A DNA stretch of 64,000 nucleotides from Leguminivora glycinivorella (taxonomy: Eukaryota > Arthropoda > Insecta > Lepidoptera > Tortricidae): NCBI RefSeq assembly GCF_023078275.1, contig NC_062978.1, positions 7,702,585 through 7,766,584 of the forward strand, in the 5' to 3' direction. Numbering within the stretch: position 1 is the stretch's first letter; every line of letters starts with the position of its first letter. The translations under genes and the position numbers were made by a program. Under the pieces are notes generated by a model. The model was not told the origin of the DNA and searched no databases. It worked only from the letters and a program-made list of their open reading frames with translations. This document shows, in pieces, positions 24,331-35,118 of the stretch.

Positions 24331-24919
24331 TAAGTAACAAGTGTTAAAGTAAAGACCAATTTCGCACAATTATTATAATATACCTAACCTAAGTTTTGTT
24401 CCTACCTAGGATTAAAAACGTATGATGCAAAATTTTTACTAAGTATAAGTAAGTCGAAATGTAAAATTATTGTTAGATTAAAATTAGAAAAAATTCTTTT
24501 AGACCTAGGAATTTCTAATAAAAAGCTTATATGACGTAAAATAAGAATGATATAAATGATATAATTGATATTAATCATGTTGCCGCCACACGTTCGTTGG
24601 GCGCCAGCGCGAGGCAACGTGGAATTATAACCCATAAACAAAACCCTATAAACCTAAAACTAATACTTTTTGCTATTAACCATAAAGTGTAAATTGAAAA
24701 CTGTGTAAGTAATAACTTTCGGAATTATTTAAAGCTGAAGATGAAGTGCGTTTTTATACTATCCAATTAATTATTTAATTAAAAATATGAAAACTGGCTA
24801 TGTGCGTGTCAGACTACGCATAATGGAGGGTTCGTACCTTCGTATTACCAAAAAGGGCTTAACTTAGCGACACTTACGTCGTTTTTATTCAAAATATATT
24901 TTTAACTGAATTTTATTTA
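24331..24919. other. AT-rich non-coding tract
   Basis: No supported gene; the 79-residue minus-strand frame at 24402-24641 shows no domain. Confidence 0.4.
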
Positions 24920-25051
24920 GGGCCAGTTGCGTCAACTACATTTATTTTGACAGACACATCATCGTCACGCAGCAGGCGTCTTTGGAACTTCCCATACAAT
25001 AAAATTTAACGAACGCTTTAACGATGACAGACGGTTTGCAGCAACCGGCCC
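24920..25051. mobile_element. MITE, family M2, TSD TTA
   Basis: 132 bp. TIRs are GGGCCAGTTGCGTCAAC and, in reverse complement, GGGCCGGTTGCTGCAAAC. TTA is at 24917-24919 and 25052-25054. Closely related to 42609-42735, sharing GACACATCATCGTCACGCAG. PIF/Harbinger-like by TSD. Confidence 0.85.
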
Positions 25052-25534
25052 TTAAGTATATTTGAGGAAGGAGAAGAAAAGAGCCCACCTTGAAAATATA
25101 CTTTTACATATAAACTTTGACGTCTAAATTAGGTAGTAGCTAATCTAACGGCTGTCATAAATGAACAAGCAGACATACTGAAGGACATTATATGGCATTA
25201 AGGTGACTGACCCTATCATGGACAGTTTAAGATAAAATTTTGTCTATATTTGATATGTTACTGATACATGTAAAAAATCTACCGCTAAGCGTGTTAAAAC
25301 GTAAATGTCTGTATCCTTCTTTTACATTTCAAGCGTATTACAGAAAAGATACTGCTATTGGTTTCCTTATAGTTAACAAATTTAAATAAGGTGTTTTTCT
25401 CCAGTCGTGGACGTCAGTGCTCCAGTCCAGTAATGGATCTCCCATAATAGATTATGAGATAAGTTTAAAATTTTACTTTTATCACCGTCCATTCTAGGGT
25501 ATTTTACATTATATGCCATTTATTTATTCCTGAT

Positions 25535-25774
25535 TTGACCCGTGTGGTGACAGGTTAAGAATTTCACCACCCCCTTTCTTCCCGTGGGTGTCGTAGAAGT
25601 CGACTGTGGGATATGGGTTAAATTGTGGCGTAGGCGAGAGGCTGGCAACCTGTCACTGCAATGTCACAATTTCGTTTTCTTTCAACCCCTTTTTGCCAAG
25701 AGTGGCACTGAAACTTGAGTAGTTTATGTGCTCTGCCTACCCCTTTATAGGATACAGGCGTGATTGTATGTTTG
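25535..25774 (+). repeat. LINE 3' end (family A, best copy)
   Basis: Contains GTGGTGACAGGTTAAG, TCGTAGAAGTCGACTGTGGG, GAGAGGCTGGCAACCTGTC, TTTCAACCCC, and then TGCTCTGCCTACCCC before a TGTATG-type tail. It is the least decayed of three copies here (others at 1018-1252 and 42979-43120). Probably the 3' UTR of an RTE-like LINE. No coding part is attached. Confidence 0.6.
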
Positions 25775-26672
25775 TTATTTATGCCTGAAAAAATATGACT
25801 ACATGTAGGTACATGTGTAAATTATACCTACTGCGTTTAACATCCACATTTTCCGAGATACTAAATGCACTTAAAGGTACATATTTTCTGCAATTGACCC
25901 TAAGGGCGTACCTATTAAGGTACAGGTATGCCACTCAGTCAAACATTTCTCTGACTTTTTCTGTATCTATGATTGTTGTACCTAAATACAGGGAGCAAAG
26001 ATTTAAAATCAAAGTGATCGTCTTTGGGACCTTAGTACATTTTTCTTCTAACTGCATAATATTTATTGCTGACTGTACCCGCGTTGTGCACAATTTGCGT
26101 GTTTACTGAGCGCGTGGCTTGCTCGACGACTCCATCAAGAAAAATTAAGTTATCAAGTTAAAATTTATTATGATCAATAATAATACGTCAAGTGAGCCTC
26201 TGTAAAGGGACATTAATTTGAGCGGTTACCCCAATCTGTGAAGTGCTTGAGCTGTTCAATAATTCGTTCCTCCTATTATTTTGTAACTTTGTAACAAAAT
26301 TTTCAATAATTTAGTTATTCAAACATGTATTTTTTCTTGAAGTAATTTCACAATACCTTATGATAGTTTGAATTTATTTGCTACTTTGTTAATGATAAGA
26401 AAGCTCTTTTTTCGTTCGACTCTTCATTGATTGGAGTAGCTTGTGAGTGCACCAGGCGATTACCAAGAAAGTTAATAAAAGTAACGTTATCAAGAATCAC
26501 AAAATGGTTTAATATGTATATTATGACATCGACTTGCAAACATGTGCGTGTTCAGCTGGCTACTGCAACTTAGTTGTTTATCCAAATCCTTAGATATTGA
26601 GAAGTGAACAGAGTATAAAAACTAGGAACTTTTTACTAAATGTCTGAATAGTATATTCTTTACTATTTTCAC
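25775..26672. other. AT-rich non-coding tract
   Basis: A 104-residue open frame (25795-26109) lacks any domain or splice context and is not accepted as a gene. No repeats bounded. Confidence 0.4.
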
Positions 26673-26686
26673 CAACAGTAATCTAA

Positions 26687-26982
26687 ACTGAAATATTGCT
26701 CGCCTTTAGAGTTGGTCAAAGGCGCCTAGCTTTCAGAGATAACATACACTAGAGAAATTTCGACGGGTACCTCGGCGGTCGGGGTGGTGTAGCGGTTTAT
26801 CACGTCAGCCGCGTTAGCTGGAGACCCGGGTTCGATTCCCGGCTTCGCCACCAGTGGGCTTGATCGCTTTTTCTTTAGTGTATGGTATTTATTTCAGTTT
26901 ATAATTTATATATAGTAGTGTGACTACTTAAAAAAACAAATCAAAAAATATTTAATAAAATAATTTTATTTGTTCCCTACAT
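26687..26982 (+). mobile_element. Full-length tRNA-related SINE (family S1) with 14-bp TSD
   Basis: CAACAGTAATCTAA is duplicated at 26673-26686 and 26983-26996, defining a 296-bp insert. Order of parts: an ~85-bp leader (landmarks GAGTTGGTCAAAGGCGCC and GAAATTTCGAC); a tRNA-like region at about 26774-26850 with A-box-like GGTGTAGCGGTTTATCAC and B-box GGGTTCGATTCCC; a body with GGGCTTGATCGC and TTTTTCTTTAGTG; and an AT-rich tail ending TTGTTCCCTACAT rather than poly-A. The tRNA-like part cannot fold as a functional tRNA: the acceptor pairing is poor and the loop position before the anticodon is G. Related copies are at 46953-47105 and about 62085-62315. Confidence 0.85.
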
Positions 26983-26996
26983 CAACAGTAATCTAA

Positions 26997-28226
26997 TTAG
27001 AATAACTAGTCATCTCACTGTTGTTATAACGTGACTTCGTAAGAATCCAATGCTTAGACCAATATTTTGGGCTGTGGAGTACAAATGACCTGCTACAATC
27101 TGTTACACTACGATATCCATGTATCTGAGCAGACTAGCTTATGGTAGCTGCGGAAGGGAATCAGGGCCGTATATTATGATTGTGACTGTTTCGACACACG
27201 AGGTTAGAACTGTTGGAAGTAGGTACTGCTCTTCCGCAGCGATGAAAGTGTCAGAACCACCCAGATCTGAGTCTTTCCCCGTTCTCAGCGCCCAGAATAC
27301 AAATTCAAGATTTGATGGACATACCAGCGTTTACATTTTTTGACGAGCAGCATGTTAACTGCCTCACTGCTTGACAGAGTGCGCGGCAGTAGCAACAGCA
27401 TTCTAAACATGATAGCAAATAAGCTAGATTGTCCGCTGTTATGGGCAATGAGTTTTATGACGAGGTCACTTTTAATTATTAATTATTAAATATTACTTAT
27501 TCGATTTTGTTACTAACATAGATAATAAGCGACTTAACTAACACATTCCTTTTACCATTTGATGTCCAAATTAAATTAATAAATTAAATTAATTAAGTAA
27601 ATTAATAATTTAATTCGATAGCAAATAAAGCACGGTGGCAATACGACAGGGCCTAGGATTCTAATTGGTTGACTGTATAGGTTATCATAATGCTCGTATA
27701 AGTAAAGATCTCCCAGGCTACTCTCAATACTGACAAGAGAACGGTAAATAAATATCCGTTTAATATATTATGTATATAGTATTGCGGGCTGACCGCTTGG
27801 ACTCGTGGGACTCGTGGGAGCGTGGTATTGTTTTCTGCGAACGCGAGATTGATAGCGGAAGTGCGATCGAGATTCAACTGCTTTTATTTGCCATTTCCGC
27901 CTGAATTGCGTACCAATTTAATCGATTGGGCTCGTCATTATTTTGAATATGATGGTCTTTTAATATACCTACTGTATGTGTGCTACATATGTAAAGCACA
28001 AAATGTAGCTCTACGCGTTTCCGGGATAAAGTGATCCTGGTCCTGTTTTAGGATTCCGTATTTATTGTTTTGAGGCACGGGACCCAATAAAACCAAGTTG
28101 AGAGTAGTGAACGTTGTTCTTGCTAATAATTAAATTCCATGATACCCTTACGTACAATAAACCTATTCTATGGTACATCTCATGAAGTTCAAAATATTGT
28201 GTATTTCAAATTTATAGGTATTTGAA
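26997..28226. other. AT-rich non-coding tract
   Basis: No supported gene. 27540-27610 is extreme AT (TTAATTAATAAATTAAATT). Open frames at 27119, 27653 and 27822 are short and overlap or lack domains. Confidence 0.4.
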
Positions 28227-28468
28227 CTAGCTTTTGCCCGCGGCTTCGCTCGCATTAAATTCGAAAATAGCGGAATGCTCCATACAAACTTCCACTCCCA
28301 TTTTAGGGAAGTGGGGTTTAGAAAGAGACAAAAAGTAGCCTATGTCGCTCTCCATCCCTTCAACTATCTACACTTAAAATATCAAGTCAATTCGTCGCTC
28401 CGTTTTGCCGTGAAAAACGGACAAACAAACAGACATACACACTTTCCCATTTATAATATTAGTATGGA
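28227..28468 (-). mobile_element. Non-autonomous Helitron, Lep1-like (242 bp)
   Basis: On the minus strand it begins TCCATACTAATATTATAAAT after a host A and ends GCGGGCAAAAGCTAG before a host T. The GCGAGCGAAGCCGCGGGC hairpin sits just inside the 3' end. Relative to 18267-18440 it has an extra segment next to that hairpin. It does not encode Rep/helicase; the 71-residue frame over it is spurious. Confidence 0.85.
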
Positions 28469-28881
28469 TGTCCATTTCTTAACTTGCTAAAGATTAATGA
28501 GTTGCGTAATTTGAAATAGCTGCAAATTTCACAATGGTCATCCGGGCCATCAATCATTTCCTCTATTAGCTAAAAAATACGCTGAAGATATTCTAGATGT
28601 CGTGGGTGTGTACCAGTGTCGTTATAGCTCGAGTCATCCACGATGGCGCGTGGTCTGGTTCGTAATCTCATACTTTTAAAGGTTAGGTTTGATAAATCTG
28701 TGCGTCATCGTGAATGGCATTGTCTATAATTATAAACACATTTGGTTTGTGCGAAAAGTGGGTGGAGTCATCGAGAAGAAGAAGAAACACCTTCTTAGGA
28801 AGCTAATGGAATAGATTGATGAGCTGAGATCCTAATTGGTTGGTAAAGAACGATATCGTCACCTGACAAAGTAAGTAATTA
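28469..28881. other. Non-coding tract
   Basis: Nothing recognised. Confidence 0.4.
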
Positions 28882-29305
28882 AAAATTGTTGTAAATTATA
28901 TGGCGGTGTTTTATTCCTGTTCTTAAGCCGATTGATGTGACTTGGCATGATAAATTGAAAATGCAATATTATTTGCAATTCAACGTTTTAACACTAGAGT
29001 TATTTTTAAGAAGGACGTTTAATTCAGTTGAAATACAAAAAAAGTCGTTGTTTTTTAGATTATGGTGTTTAACATTTGGACAGTGACGAGTTCATGAATT
29101 TCATGATCATCTAGCATAGGTGTTTACTAAAATTTTGTTTTAATTATATGGCGGCATTTTATTTGGTCGATTGGTTTGACATGGCATGATAAATTGATAA
29201 TGAAATATTACATATTTTCAATTCGACGTTTTAAATGTGGAGCTCATTTCAAGATAAATATTCAGTGGCAGTGCAAGAAATACTAACTCGGTTTTTTTAG
29301 ATTTG
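28882..29305. repeat. Diverged two-unit tandem duplication, ~245-bp period
   Basis: Units at about 28890-29055 and 29135-29305 share, in order, ATTATATGGCGG, TTTTATT, CGATTG, GGCATGATAAATTGA and TTCAATTCnACGTTTTAA, then a TTTTTTAGATT block. Divergence is substantial, so the duplication is old. Confidence 0.6.
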
Positions 29306-29481
29306 CGGTAGTAAAGAGAGAGAATTACAAGTATTTTAGTCAATATAGTAAAACCTAGTCACAGATTATTAATAAGTTACTAACGTAACAGATCCTTCAC
29401 TTGCCTGAAAAACGACAAATACGTACGCTTTATTTAACTAATACTAATGAGTTACTACGCAATCAGAAGAATAGTAGGTAC

Positions 29482-29544
29482 GTGCCACGCGACTACACAG
29501 GCGGGCGCGTGGCACCCCTCGGCCACTTGTTCATTCGAATGAAC
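29482..29544. repeat. Pair of small palindromes beside a MITE
   Basis: GTGCCACGCG (29482-29491) pairs with CGCGTGGCAC (29506-29515). GTTCATTCGAATGAAC (29529-29544) is a perfect 16-bp palindrome. Both lie in a CpG-rich patch just left of the MITE at 29594. Function unknown. Confidence 0.6.
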
Positions 29545-29593
29545 GGCTAGCGTGTAGGTACTTAACGCGCGATCGCGAGCGGTTGACATAGGC

Positions 29594-29838
29594 CAGGGTG
29601 GCTAGCCGAATGGCACAATCGCTCACGAAACGCTCACGAAACGAAGCGCTAGTAGATATCTATCTCTATCGCGCTTGCGTATTGGCGCGACAGAGCCAGC
29701 GGCGTATCGCTTTCGTTTGGCGTCGGAGAAATGCCATTCGGCTACGGGGCCTGGCCCCGTAGCCGAATGGCATTTTTGGAAGCATTTTTTTTTTTTTGGC
29801 ATTTTTGGAAGGATTATGCCATTCGGCTAGCCACCCTG
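29594..29838. mobile_element. MITE family M3, longest copy with internal palindrome
   Basis: Starts CAGGGTGGCTAGCCGAATGG and ends with its reverse complement. The left ~155 bp match 50503-50660 and 54187-54345. To the right, a perfect palindrome centred at about 29751 (ATGCCATTCGGCTACGGGGC and its complement) and a short spacer extend the element to a second TAGCCACCCTG end. Flanking AGGCC/ACCT may extend the TIR, and no confident target duplication was found. Confidence 0.75.
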
Positions 29839-29989
29839 ACCTAGTGATAATGCGTAGGATATTTTATTTCCGTAAATAAAGTAATTTGCCAGTAAGCTTG
29901 TAAAGTTTAGCCAGCTTAATCATTTGGACACGACAAAGGGTGACGATTCCACGTTCATCTAGCATATTAGCCTATATCGTAAAGCGAAA
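29839..29989. other. Non-coding tract
   Basis: Nothing recognised. Confidence 0.35.
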
Positions 29990-30250
29990 TGATAGCGTAG
30001 CCGCGTAGGACCTTTTTATCTCCGTAATTAAAGTTATCAGCGAGTAAGAGCCGTCAGTACGTTATCGGGCCGCGTCCACCGCGTTATCTTCATTACCGCT
30101 CTCGCAACTTTAATTCACATATCCATTAATTTTAAAAGCTGCCGCGTGCGTTTGTTAAACCAATAATTATCTACGGCTTTACGAGGTAATAAATCATTTG
30201 CAAATCAAACGGTGTCGAACGCTGCGGGATAATCCTCTATTGAAATGGCA
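29990..30250. other. CpG-containing tract with POU/homeodomain-like motifs; candidate conserved element
   Basis: Repeat-poor stretch with CATTAATTTTAAAAG, AACCAATAATTAT and CATTTGCAAATC, the last an octamer-like POU site, interleaved with CpG-rich words (GGGCCGCGTCCACCGCG). Resembles an enhancer by composition only. Confidence 0.25.
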
Positions 30251-31056
30251 GATTTAAGATGTTGCGAATTCTTAGTCATTATTTTCTAGTTGAATATTTT
30301 TTTACGTTTGAACACACATTTATATATCCCTCAACTTGTTTTTAAATGTTCAAATAAATTATAGTTCTTTACAGGTTGTGTCGTATCTTACAGGGACCTA
30401 AATATCTTGACCGAGGACCGCGAAGGCTGGCGTCTATTCCACCAACAATAACCACTCTTAAATTATGAATGAAATAGGTCAATGTTCGTAGAAGATTCTA
30501 TGCGTAATTTTTTACTGTATGAACAGTAACAAGCTGAAATATGGCATCTTACATTGCTACCTTGCCTAGTGTTAACACCCTACGATGCCATTTTAGGCTT
30601 TCACTCAAAACAATGGACTTGCTACACTTTTATTATAACTACGTAATTTGTTAAGGCTTTAACAAAAAGCTTTAAATAATCCTTTACGACATAATTTACT
30701 TGTGAACCCTTGAGTGAGCTGTAGACTAATGTATTGGTAGTTGTAGACTTCTCCATTTAGCCTGGCCAACCCATTTTGTACTAATTTCTGTGTTTAACAT
30801 CTTACTTATTCTTTATTGCACGAAAATTACTTTTACAAGGAACTACTGAACAATTTAATTACTCTTAATATCGGGGCTACATACCACGCTAATAATTAGT
30901 TACAATTTTATTGTTCATCATGTAAAATTGCCATGCAACCCGTTTGCTTAGTTGCTGTTTTAAATAGTTCTGTAAAGTTTTGCTCGCGCTTGCCTACTTA
31001 CTTAACATAATATGTACCTATCGCTTTAGGCTACCAAGGACGATTTATGACTTTAA
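30251..31056. other. AT-rich non-coding tract
   Basis: No gene or bounded repeat recognised. Confidence 0.4.
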
Positions 31057-31162
31057 GGGCCACTTGCACCAACGAAAACGGAGGGTTAACCAACCATTTT
31101 ATATGGAATTTGACAGATGACAGCCCACTAACCCTGAGTTAAGTAATTGGTGCAAGTGGGCC
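31057..31162. mobile_element. MITE, family M1, TSD TAA
   Basis: 106-bp relative of 6418-6535. TIR GGGCCACTTGCACCAA pairs with the right-end complement GGCCCACTTGCACCAA. Both copies share ATATGGAATTTGACAGATGA. TAA is duplicated at 31054-31056 and 31163-31165. Confidence 0.85.
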
Positions 31163-31189
31163 TAAGAAGGTTTTACCGCGTTTTTCGTT

Positions 31190-31420
31190 AGTACTATCAC
31201 ACCTCGGACACTGGCGACGAAATATATGAAAGAGGCGCGTTCCTAGCACACAGTCTAAGCTCGTGTAGGTGAACGTGTAATATGCTTGTATGAGTGAAAT
31301 ATGACAGGTCGACTGTTCGCGTTTTTGACAGGCGGTAACCGCGAAGTAACCGAGAGGGGGTGGGCGGCACTTTCAGCGGGGAGCGAGAGTGGCCATACTG
31401 CACGATAGTACTCTTTATTA
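31190..31420. other. GC-rich block of unknown origin
   Basis: Distinct GC-rich segment (GAGAGGGGGTGGGCGGCAC; CGAGAGTGGCCATAC) with sharp edges. Two overlapping minus-strand frames (68 and 101 residues) lack domains. Could be a repeat fragment or a promoter-like CpG segment. No terminal repeats seen. Confidence 0.3.
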
Positions 31421-31807
31421 TACTGTGGTACTATAGTACTTAGGTATGAACTTAATGTGATCCACAGACATAAGGCTTCTTGTAAGAGATTGGCAAACTT
31501 ACCTAAGATAAAATAGGTACCTAAGTACCTAATTGTAAAAGTATGTCGTTTAAAAAGCATGCGAAAATCCTCAATTTATTTTTATAGTTTCCGCATAGGT
31601 TTGTCAAGTTAAGAATCAATTATTTTTAAAGCATCATTATTGACTAATTGGCAATTACTGGTATAAAATAATTGGCCGAGGGTTGAAATGCCTTCGGGAA
31701 TACGTCGCCACGTGTGTGGCTTGTAAATATTACCAACAGACTGATGCACTAAAATTTTATAAGTATTGACTTCTTAAACTCAAATTTAATATTGAACCAT
31801 AACAACT
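31421..31807. other. AT-rich non-coding tract
   Basis: Nothing recognised. Confidence 0.4.
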
Positions 31808-32025
31808 ATTCAAAGCTCTTTATTGGATATTACATAATTATAAATAAAAACAATAATACTAATCATAAACTAAACCTTAATCTAAAAATAAATGCCTAAC
31901 TAAACTAAAAATATTAAAAACTAGGTGAACTCCTTAGGCATGTGCCGTAGACAATGGCAGCATTTCCTCGCTGTATCGCTAGGCTTATTCTTTGGGCGAG
32001 GAAGCTGCTTATTCAAAGTAGATAT
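31808..32025 (-). repeat. Retroelement 3' end, minus strand
   Basis: Starts with the reverse polyadenylation-like CTCTTTATTGG and has an A/T-rich stretch. It then has AATGGCAGCATTTCCTCGCTG and TTGGGCGAGGAAGCTGC, which I associate with lepidopteran retrotransposon ends. Truncated; clade not assigned. Confidence 0.4.
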
Positions 32026-32918
32026 TTTTTTATAATTTATCTAGGTAAAGTAGTACCCCATACATATGGCTTCGATTCGTTTCGGAATAACGGACTTATC
32101 CTTTCTACATTCATTTGATAGTTAAAATCCAAAGCCAAAATGCCGGTACCACGCCAGAAAATTACATCAATTAGGTAATATCGTTTACAGTAGGTTAACC
32201 TTTACAAGTACATAAAACCCTTAATGTTGCAGTATCCAAGATACTCTTCATACATTGTAAAATAATTACACATTAAACTCATTGATAATCGTTACTTACG
32301 AGTAACGATTACTATTTAGGTACTGGCGCCTAATGGACCAGATTTTAAGCATTCGCACTTTCAAAATTGCATACTTTTAGAAGTGTGGATGAGTTTAAAT
32401 TATGTGTCTATGTTCCTTAGTAGTTTATATTAAAATGAGAAAAATAAAAAATAAAAATAACGATGAGCATCTTAAACGCCTTATACAATACTGAACATTG
32501 AAATTACACATTATTATACGAGGAGGGTGGCATAACGTTTTAGTGTTTTGCCCCTGTTTCAGTTTAAAACAAATATAAGTTGTAATAAAAAAATAGTTCA
32601 TCGTCGATGAATCATCACTGTCTTCACTCATCAATAACTGACTGACTGAATTATTCCATCCGTAGTTCACAAAGAAAGTGACAGAATGGTTCATTGACTT
32701 GAAGAAGATTTCGCCTGCCACCGGCCCTTCCTCACTCTCTGGCTACCCTTAATTGCTTGTCAACAAATTCTTGTCTGTACGTCTCTGCAGGAACAAGGAT
32801 TCCTCTTTTTACTTATCTCCAATACTCGATAAACAAGTCATCAAAAGAACCTTCTTCAAGCTAATAATTACAGCTCGATAAAATACACTTTTGTTATTAT
32901 CGACTTCTCTGTTACTTT
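32026..32918. other. AT-rich non-coding tract
   Basis: No supported gene. A small perfect hairpin AATCGTTACTTACGAGTAAC...(32286-32309) is present. The 98-residue minus frame at 32425-32721 has no domain. Confidence 0.4.
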
Positions 32919-32980
32919 GTAAGGACGTGGCATATAGGCACCGCTCCGCAGTTTTTGGTACCGATGTGCCACGTCCTTAC
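32919..32980. ncRNA. 62-nt pre-miRNA-like hairpin candidate
   Basis: Arm GTAAGGACGTGGCA (32919-32932) pairs perfectly with TGCCACGTCCTTAC (32967-32980). Pairing continues inward to GGCACC/GGTACC, giving about 24 paired positions with one G-U and two mismatches, and a 14-nt loop. Size and shape are right for an insect microRNA precursor, but a short MITE would look the same. Confidence 0.3.
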
Positions 32981-34199
32981 GCAGCACCACGCACCGCACC
33001 GCTATGCACGAATGCGGCAGTCTAATGCCAAGCGTGCAGTCTATGCGACCAATCGCGCGTGTGATGCGAAATCAGCAACCACGATGTCCTGAGGTTATGG
33101 TACTACATTATGGCGGTTAATGCGTACGCTATCATTGATAAGGTAAGGTACATTTTCCCGTAGGTCGTTATATATAAATATTGCATTGACTTTTTAGTCA
33201 AAATTACAATCGTTAACACCCCGTGGCACGGATTTGTGATAGATAGAAAAAAGCTACGAAACTATACGGGGCCGGGGCATCAACTATTGCATGCTTAGCT
33301 AGATGGCCTTATCCTTACTTTGTAAATCTTTGTTCGCTACAGTGTACACTGTAATGACGGACCGGACCGGGCTCGTCTCGTCGGAGGGACTTCATGGCTG
33401 ACACCTTTAATGGGTGCTACAGTTTGCGGAGACGTTAATTGTGGACATTGATAGGTTTTAAATTGGAATGGCGTAACTCATTTATTTTATTTAGACATTT
33501 ATCGATGAAAATTAACTAGAAAGGAAATTACGGAATTGCAATGTTATTTGAGATTGTTATACTAATTATTACACTTTATTAATTCAGTGCTATGTTGTTC
33601 ATTACACACAGTACCATCTGTGCCATCACCTAACACACGCTTTAAGGGCCGGTACAGACAGGCTGCAACCCAACTACGCGACCGATTACTTTCCGCAACT
33701 AATCAGTCATGCAAAGTCCACCTCATAAGGCCCAATGTCCTATTTTTAGTACGTACTTATTCACATGGATCCACAAAATTATGTTTCGAATAATCTTGAC
33801 AGTTCAGAGAGTAAAAACTTTTTTTTTAAAGGCGACTTTTCCAATTTTGGACACTGAATCTTTTTTTCACTTCTTCTATAGTTAGAAAATCGTCCGAAGA
33901 AGATTCAAAACTATCCGAGCATTTAAAAGTATCCAAGCATACAAAGCACAAACTCTTAATAACTATTGCAGCAGCTTAATTACTGTTTGTCGCATAAGAA
34001 ATAGCCTTTGAATCTCTATTAAGGCAGTATAATGCCCGTGTAAAATTGCTTCTATAAATTTTCGTGATTAAAATACAAATATTTATGCAGATACGAGCCG
34101 ACGCCGTTTCGCTAGTTCTTAATTGAACGGCCTCGCCGAAAGATAGATGGTTCACTTAGACCACAGCCTTAAAAGTATGTAGGTATTTCAGGTAACATA
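32981..34199. other. Non-coding tract
   Basis: CpG content is somewhat raised around 32985-33080 and 33350-33440. No reading frame or repeat is recognised. The 68-residue frame at 33587-33793 is unsupported. Confidence 0.35.
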
Positions 34200-34595
34200 C
34201 AGTGTGTAAAGTTAATACGGGAGAAGCTTTGAACGATCGATGATTAGCATAGCACATGAAGCATATTGAGAAATAATTTGCCTATATTTACAAAGACAAT
34301 ATTAATCATACAAAATATTTGTAGAAAAAACACCTTTAATCACTTTATTACACACACGGGTTCATTACTTATGCCAAAGGGATCACTTTTAACTAATCAT
34401 AGTTTAAACGTGAGGAAAATTCAAAATAATTCAACCCGCAAAGTAGACAAGGTACGAAATACGAGCTTTTTGTACAAACCTACATTTCTTGTTGACAGTT
34501 GATATAAAATCCTGGTACCTCGTAATGTTTGCAGTGCATTGCCGCTTAGCTTGAAAAAAAAAACTGTCTCTTACCTTTATTAAATTTACACACTG
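34200..34595. mobile_element. MITE with TIR CAGTGTGTAAAnTTAATA, TSD TA
   Basis: 396 bp. Left end CAGTGTGTAAAGTTAATA matches the right-end complement CAGTGTGTAAATTTAATA (17 of 18). TA is duplicated at 34198-34199 and 34596-34597. This fits a Tc1/mariner-type non-autonomous element. The 78-residue frame inside (34266-34502) shows no transposase DDE motif. Confidence 0.8.
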
Positions 34596-34975
34596 TATAA
34601 AATGACTACATATTCCAATAGTTTGGGCTCTTAAATTCTGTATACAGATAGTAACATGACGTTAAATATACTTTTGTAAATAACATAAGGTCAGAAAAAC
34701 ATTCCGAAGTAAGTTTCGAATGTAATGTTATTATCCAACGAGTAAAACCTGCCTTCATTTTCAACAACCTACACAAATTCGTTTATGGATCTACAAGTTT
34801 CATAAGTTTACAACAACTTCATATTTGTGCATTTATTTAAGTGTAAGGAATAAAGTGCGCGGTGTTTATTTTTGTTTGGACGTGGAGTCGCGCGACCAGT
34901 TTGTGCGTGCCACGCGCCACCCGCGCTGACGTATATGTCGGACACTCAAATATCTTATACAGTGTGTAACTGAAA
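34596..34975. other. Non-coding tract
   Basis: Nothing supported; CpG-rich words occur around 34880-34930. Confidence 0.35.
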
Positions 34976-35118
34976 ACTATATATTACGATACAAGTGCGG
35001 AAAAGAGGAAGTTCGAAACGAGTGGCCATAAATTAAAACTAGACCGAAGGGAGTCTTTTTAGTTTTTCGCCGGCCGTATCGAATTCCCTTTTTTTCGCAC
35101 TTGTGTTGTAATGTAATA
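34976..35118. repeat. Palindromic family P, first module only
   Basis: TATTACGATACAAGTGCGG to TTTTTCGCACTTGTGTTG: only the first inverted-repeat module of the family is present. It has the internal GACCGAAGGGAGTCTTTTT block but not the CAGTACAGATG module seen in full copies. This shows the two modules can exist separately. Confidence 0.7.

Noticed and set aside
25795..26109. 104-residue open frame
   Set aside because: No recognisable domain or splice context; a frame of this length is plausible by chance in 64 kb.
26774..26850. Functional tRNA gene
   Set aside because: It has A- and B-box-like motifs but poor acceptor pairing and G before the anticodon, and it lies inside a SINE delimited by a target duplication.
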